Below, piece after piece: positions 24,956 to 28,173 of a stretch of DNA of 28,173 bases. The DNA is taken from positions 1 through 28,173 of the forward strand of contig RDYY01000009.1 in NCBI GenBank assembly GCA_004293505.1, written 5' to 3'. The position numbers and the translations under genes are program-made. Below the pieces are notes generated by a model. That model ran no database searches. It had not been told where the DNA came from and was given only the letters and a program-made list of their open reading frames with translations. This DNA is from Sphingobacteriia bacterium (GTDB lineage Bacteria; Bacteroidota; Bacteroidia; Chitinophagales; Chitinophagaceae). Every line of letters begins with the position of its first letter. Position 1 is the stretch's first letter.

Positions 24956-26359
24956 ATGAAAATCAGTTTTCACGGCGCAGCCCAAACAGTCACTGGTTCC
25001 AAACATATCGTAGAACTTTCCGGTGGCAAAAAAATCTTGTTGGACTGCGGCCTGTTCCAAGGCATGGGCAAGGAAACCGATGCCTTGAACGCCCATTTTG
25101 GATTTGACCCTTTGGGCATTGACCTCATGGTCTTGTCCCATGCCCATATAGACCATTCGGGATTGATTCCCCGTTTGGTCAAGCAAGGGTTTCGGGGTCC
25201 CATTTTTTGTACCCCTGCTACCCGCGACCTGGCCGCTATTTTATTGGAAGACTCGGCCACCATCCAAAGAGACGATACCAAATTCATCAACAAGCGCAGG
25301 GCCAAACAAGGATTGCCGCCATATGAGCCCCTCTACGATTTGGAAGACGCTGCATTGGCGGTGGGCTTTATGCAGACCATTCCTTACGGGGAATGGACCA
25401 CCATCAGCGATGGCGTGGAGTTGATGTTAACCGATGCCGGGCACATCATTGGCAGTGCTGCGGTTCATTTGCGCCTGCAAGAAAAGGGCAAATCGGTTAG
25501 GCTAAGTTTTAGTGGAGACGTGGGCCGATACAACGATGCCATCTTGCGTTCTCCCGCCCCTTTTGAACAAGCCGACTATTTGATATTAGAAAGTACTTAC
25601 GGCAACAAGTTGCACGATGAAGTTTTTGGGGTAGTGGACACTTTGGAAAAATGGATCCGCGAAACCTGTTTGGAGAAAAAAGGAAAACTCATCATTCCTG
25701 CCTTCAGTGTGGGCCGCACCCAAGAGTTGTTGTATGCTTTGAACCAGTTGGAATTAGAAAACCATTTGCCTCCTGTTCCGGTTTATGTGGATTCTCCTTT
25801 GAGTTTGGAAGCCACCCAACTCTTGAAATCCTATCCCGACTATTACAACCAACGCATTCGAAAGATCATGCAAGAAGACCATGACCCTTTTGATTTCAAA
25901 GGATTGCAATTCATCAAAACAGTGGACGAGAGCAAGGCCCTCAACGACAGGCCCCAACCCTGTGTGATCATTTCAGCCAGTGGCATGGCCGATGCGGGAC
26001 GCATCAAGCACCACATCATGAACAATATTTTGGACGAAAAAAACACCATTTTGTTGGTGGGCTATTGCGAGCCCCGCTCTTTGGGAGGGCGCTTGATGAA
26101 TGGGGCCAAGGAAGTAAAAATATTTGGGGAGTTCTATCCGGTCAAAGCCCAGGTGGGACAAATGCGCAGCATGAGCGCACACGGTGATTACGACGACCTC
26201 TGTCAGTTCTTGGCCTGCCAAGACCCCAAGGCCGTGAAGTCCTTGTTTTTGGTACACGGTGAACACGACGTGCAAATTGATTTTGCCGCTCGCCTGCGCC
26301 GCAAACATTTTGGTGAAGTCTTGGTGCCCGAAATGCACCAAAGCTTTCAACTGGATTAA
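24956..26359 (+). CDS. Beta-CASP metallo-beta-lactamase-fold RNA nuclease (CPSF73/YSH1-like)
   Basis: The 467-residue protein has the metal-binding HAHIDH (His62, His64, Asp66, His67), then TDAGHIIGSA, FSGDVGRYN and ESTYGN. The beta-CASP half has IIPAFSVGRTQELLYAL, VDSPLS, motif B SASGMADAGRIKHH and motif C SAHGDYDDL. This architecture is that of CPSF73-like RNA endo/exonucleases; bacterial members are presumed to process or degrade RNA. The ATG at 24956 (MKISFHGAAQTVTGS) is the family start, one base after the DUF4442 stop. The frame is open 36 codons further upstream, inside the previous gene. No terminator is seen in the 33 bases before the prenyltransferase gene. Confidence 0.92.
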   Translation: MKISFHGAAQTVTGSKHIVELSGGKKILLDCGLFQGMGKETDALNAHFGFDPLGIDLMVLSHAHIDHSGLIPRLVKQGFRGPIFCTPATRDLAAILLEDSATIQRDDTKFINKRRAKQGLPPYEPLYDLEDAALAVGFMQTIPYGEWTTISDGVELMLTDAGHIIGSAAVHLRLQEKGKSVRLSFSGDVGRYNDAILRSPAPFEQADYLILESTYGNKLHDEVFGVVDTLEKWIRETCLEKKGKLIIPAFSVGRTQELLYALNQLELENHLPPVPVYVDSPLSLEATQLLKSYPDYYNQRIRKIMQEDHDPFDFKGLQFIKTVDESKALNDRPQPCVIISASGMADAGRIKHHIMNNILDEKNTILLVGYCEPRSLGGRLMNGAKEVKIFGEFYPVKAQVGQMRSMSAHGDYDDLCQFLACQDPKAVKSLFLVHGEHDVQIDFAARLRRKHFGEVLVPEMHQSFQLD

Positions 26360-26392
26360 GGCCATCGGTAAAAAAGGGTTAACTTTTGCTCC

Positions 26393-27274
26393 ATGATGTT
26401 TGTGAAGCGGTCTACCCTGCAATTGTTGAGAATTCCCTTCTCCCTTTTTTTGTTGCCCGTTTATTTGTTTGCATTGGCCTTTTCTGGTGTTGACAACCTG
26501 GGCCGGGCCATTCTGTTCGGCTTAGTCTTGCACCTCTTGGTCTATCCTTCCAGCAATGGGTATAATTCTTTGATGGACCAAGACAAAGGTCCCATTGGGG
26601 GATTGGAAAAGCCGCCCGCACCGGAGCGTGAATTGTTTTGGGTTACGCTTTTTTTAGATGCTTTGGCCTTGTTGTTGGTTTTGCCCATGGGCCTGGTTTT
26701 GTTTGGGGGCTTATTGGTTTACATTGTTTTTTCGCGCTTGTACAGCTACCGCGGCATTCGGCTGAAACGCTTTCCCATCATAGGTTACCTGACCGTGGTC
26801 TTGAACCAAGGGGCGCTGGTTTTTTTATTGGCCCGTTATGCAGCCGGTAATGACCAGTTGGGTTTTTGGGTGACCGGATGGGACTGGTTGCCTGTGGGAG
26901 TGGCAGCTGGTTTGATTGGTGGGTTCTATCCCATTACCCAGGTTTACCAGCACGAAGCCGACGCTGCCGATGGCGTAGATACCCTTTCCAGGCGATTGGG
27001 CACCAGGGGCACTTTTGTGTATTGCACGGTGGTCTATGGTGCCAGTTTTGCTGCCCTATTTTACCATGCGTGGCGCGTCCATCGCTTGCCCTATTTTTTC
27101 TTGTTGCAAATCTTTTTCTTGCCCGTCTTGGTATATTTTATGCGGTGGTTTTACCAAGTATGGCAAGACCCGCAAGCGGCCAATTTCAAACATACCATGA
27201 ACATGAACAAATGGGCCAGTTTGGCCTTGGGTTTGGCCTTTTTTCTCATCCTTATCCTAGAACAAATTGACTAA
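26393..27274 (+). CDS. UbiA-superfamily prenyltransferase
   Basis: The 293-residue membrane protein has eight or nine hydrophobic segments and the two Asp-rich loops of UbiA enzymes. The first is the variant N58-x3-D62-x-D64 in GYNSLMDQDKGPIGG. The second is D190-x2-D193-x2-D196 in HEADAADGVDTLSRRLG. Such enzymes attach a polyprenyl chain to an aromatic or similar acceptor at the membrane. The overlap with the type III PKS gene suggests the acceptor may be the PKS product rather than a quinone precursor; this is inference. The start is ATG 26393 or the next codon, 26396. AACTTTTG (26381-26388), close to the -7 consensus, ends four bases before the first ATG. Confidence 0.85.
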   Translation: MMFVKRSTLQLLRIPFSLFLLPVYLFALAFSGVDNLGRAILFGLVLHLLVYPSSNGYNSLMDQDKGPIGGLEKPPAPERELFWVTLFLDALALLLVLPMGLVLFGGLLVYIVFSRLYSYRGIRLKRFPIIGYLTVVLNQGALVFLLARYAAGNDQLGFWVTGWDWLPVGVAAGLIGGFYPITQVYQHEADAADGVDTLSRRLGTRGTFVYCTVVYGASFAALFYHAWRVHRLPYFFLLQIFFLPVLVYFMRWFYQVWQDPQAANFKHTMNMNKWASLALGLAFFLILILEQID

Positions 27275-28173
27275 TATTTTATCCATCGCCACAGCCGTTC
27301 CCGATCATGCCCACCCACAAGCCAAGATTTTGGACTACATGGTGAAAGCCTATGGCTTGGCCGATGTGGAGGCCAGAAAGCTCCGCTTTTTGTACCGCCA
27401 TTCGGGCATTGATACCCGGCATTCGGTCTTGCCAGATTTTGACTTGGACAAAAACCAAACCGCACTCTTAGCACCTACAGGTAATGACGCAGTGTCTTTG
27501 GAAAAAAGAATGGCTGTTTTTCAACCCATTGCTTTGGACTTGTCGGTAAAGGCCTTGAACAAATGCCTTTCAGGACACTTGGCTCCCAAAGCATTGACCC
27601 ATTTGATCACTGTCAGTTGTACGGGCATGCGGGCACCAGGACTGGATTTGGAATTGGTAGAAGCCTTGGGTTTGTCCAAACAAATCGTGCGCAGCTCGGT
27701 CAACTTCATGGGTTGTTATGCAGCCGTTCATGCTTTGAAGTGGGCGCATTATATCTGTCAATCTGCAGCACCAGCCCATGTGGCCATTGTGTGTACAGAA
27801 CTCTGTACCCTGCACTTTCAACACGAAGCCACGGAAGACAACATGGCCAGTAGTTTGCTTTTTGCCGATGGATCGGCTGCCATCTTGTTGAGCAATGTTT
27901 TGCCCTCTCCTTCGGGGCACCACTTGAGTGGTTTTTATGCTGACCTTGTTTTTCAAGGCAAACAAGACATGGCTTGGGACATGGGCAGCCATGGTTTTTT
28001 GATGCGTTTGGGAGGAGAAGTTCCCCTGCACATAGCCCACCACTTGGAAGCTTTGTTGACAGCCGCCTTTCAACACTATGGTTTGCAACAAACCGATGTA
28101 GACCAGTGGTGCATTCATCCTGGGGGAAAACGCATTTTGGATTTGATCGAAAAACAATTGGGATTGGCCCCAA
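27267..28173 (+). CDS. Type III polyketide synthase (chalcone/stilbene synthase family), 3' end missing
   Basis: The frame runs from a TTG at 27267 to the window edge, giving 302 residues of a family usually about 350 long. The N-terminus ILSIATAVPDHAHPQ, the catalytic cysteine Cys150 in VNFMGCYAAVHAL, FADGSAAILL, and the catalytic histidine His284 in WCIHPGGKRILD identify a ketosynthase of the chalcone synthase type. The third catalytic residue (Asn) lies beyond the edge. Such enzymes extend an acyl-CoA starter with malonyl-CoA to make resorcinols, pyrones or phloroglucinols. No ATG precedes the conserved N-terminus: an in-frame stop lies at 27258-27260, so TTG is the likely start, overlapping the last 8 bases of the prenyltransferase gene. 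The first in-frame ATG would delete 24 residues. Confidence 0.9.
   Translation, partial: MTNILSIATAVPDHAHPQAKILDYMVKAYGLADVEARKLRFLYRHSGIDTRHSVLPDFDLDKNQTALLAPTGNDAVSLEKRMAVFQPIALDLSVKALNKCLSGHLAPKALTHLITVSCTGMRAPGLDLELVEALGLSKQIVRSSVNFMGCYAAVHALKWAHYICQSAAPAHVAIVCTELCTLHFQHEATEDNMASSLLFADGSAAILLSNVLPSPSGHHLSGFYADLVFQGKQDMAWDMGSHGFLMRLGGEVPLHIAHHLEALLTAAFQHYGLQQTDVDQWCIHPGGKRILDLIEKQLGLAP

Noticed and set aside
1..28173. tRNA, rRNA, CRISPR, insertion sequences, prophage genes or defence systems
   Set aside because: Nearly every base is covered by recognisable chromosomal genes. No spaced direct repeats, transposase, integrase or attachment-like repeats are visible.

Overview
The window looks like a piece of a Bacteroidota chromosome, probably from the Chitinophagales/Saprospirales side of the phylum, though I cannot place it precisely. 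The evidence is promoter octamers of the phylum type (TAnnTTTG), almost no Shine-Dalgarno sequences, a long SecA with extra insertions, a fused E1 alpha/beta 2-oxoacid dehydrogenase, a malic enzyme fused to a phosphotransacetylase-like domain, and strong use of TTG for leucine. Base composition and codon use look even across the window. I see no insertion sequence, prophage, tRNA, rRNA or CRISPR array. Genes are packed tightly, and no gap exceeds about 110 bases.

Layout. 82-2472 (+): fused E1 dehydrogenase. 2474-5342 (-): amino-acid permease, then yebC and a DCC/DUF393 redox protein that overlap by one base. 5451-9710 (+): dicarboxylate/glutamate-type symporter, DedA membrane protein, MFS transporter and a heptosyltransferase-like GT9. 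9707-15594 (-): an unknown exported protein, then atpG, scpB, lysA, an MlaF-like ATPase, a thioredoxin-fold protein and mdh. 15707-21317 (+): secA, deoC (overlapping secA), a SPOR-domain protein and an M20 amidohydrolase. 21364-26359 (+): maeB, an MlaE-like permease, a DUF4442 hotdog protein and a beta-CASP metallo-beta-lactamase nuclease. 26393-28173 (+): a UbiA-type prenyltransferase followed by a type III polyketide synthase cut off by the window edge.

Most of this is housekeeping: central C4/acetyl-CoA metabolism (mdh, maeB, E1), lysine synthesis, protein export, chromosome condensation, envelope lipid transport and transport of acids or amino acids. Two things stand out. First, the right end is the start of a probable specialised-metabolite locus, a type III PKS overlapping a UbiA prenyltransferase, whose product I cannot name. 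Second, the transcription signals are unusually nested. Both convergent gene pairs have an intrinsic terminator written inside the last codons of the opposite gene. The permease terminator overlaps the yebC promoter so closely that its loop is the yebC -33 element. Several start codons sit 2-6 bases after a -7-type box, which suggests leaderless mRNAs.
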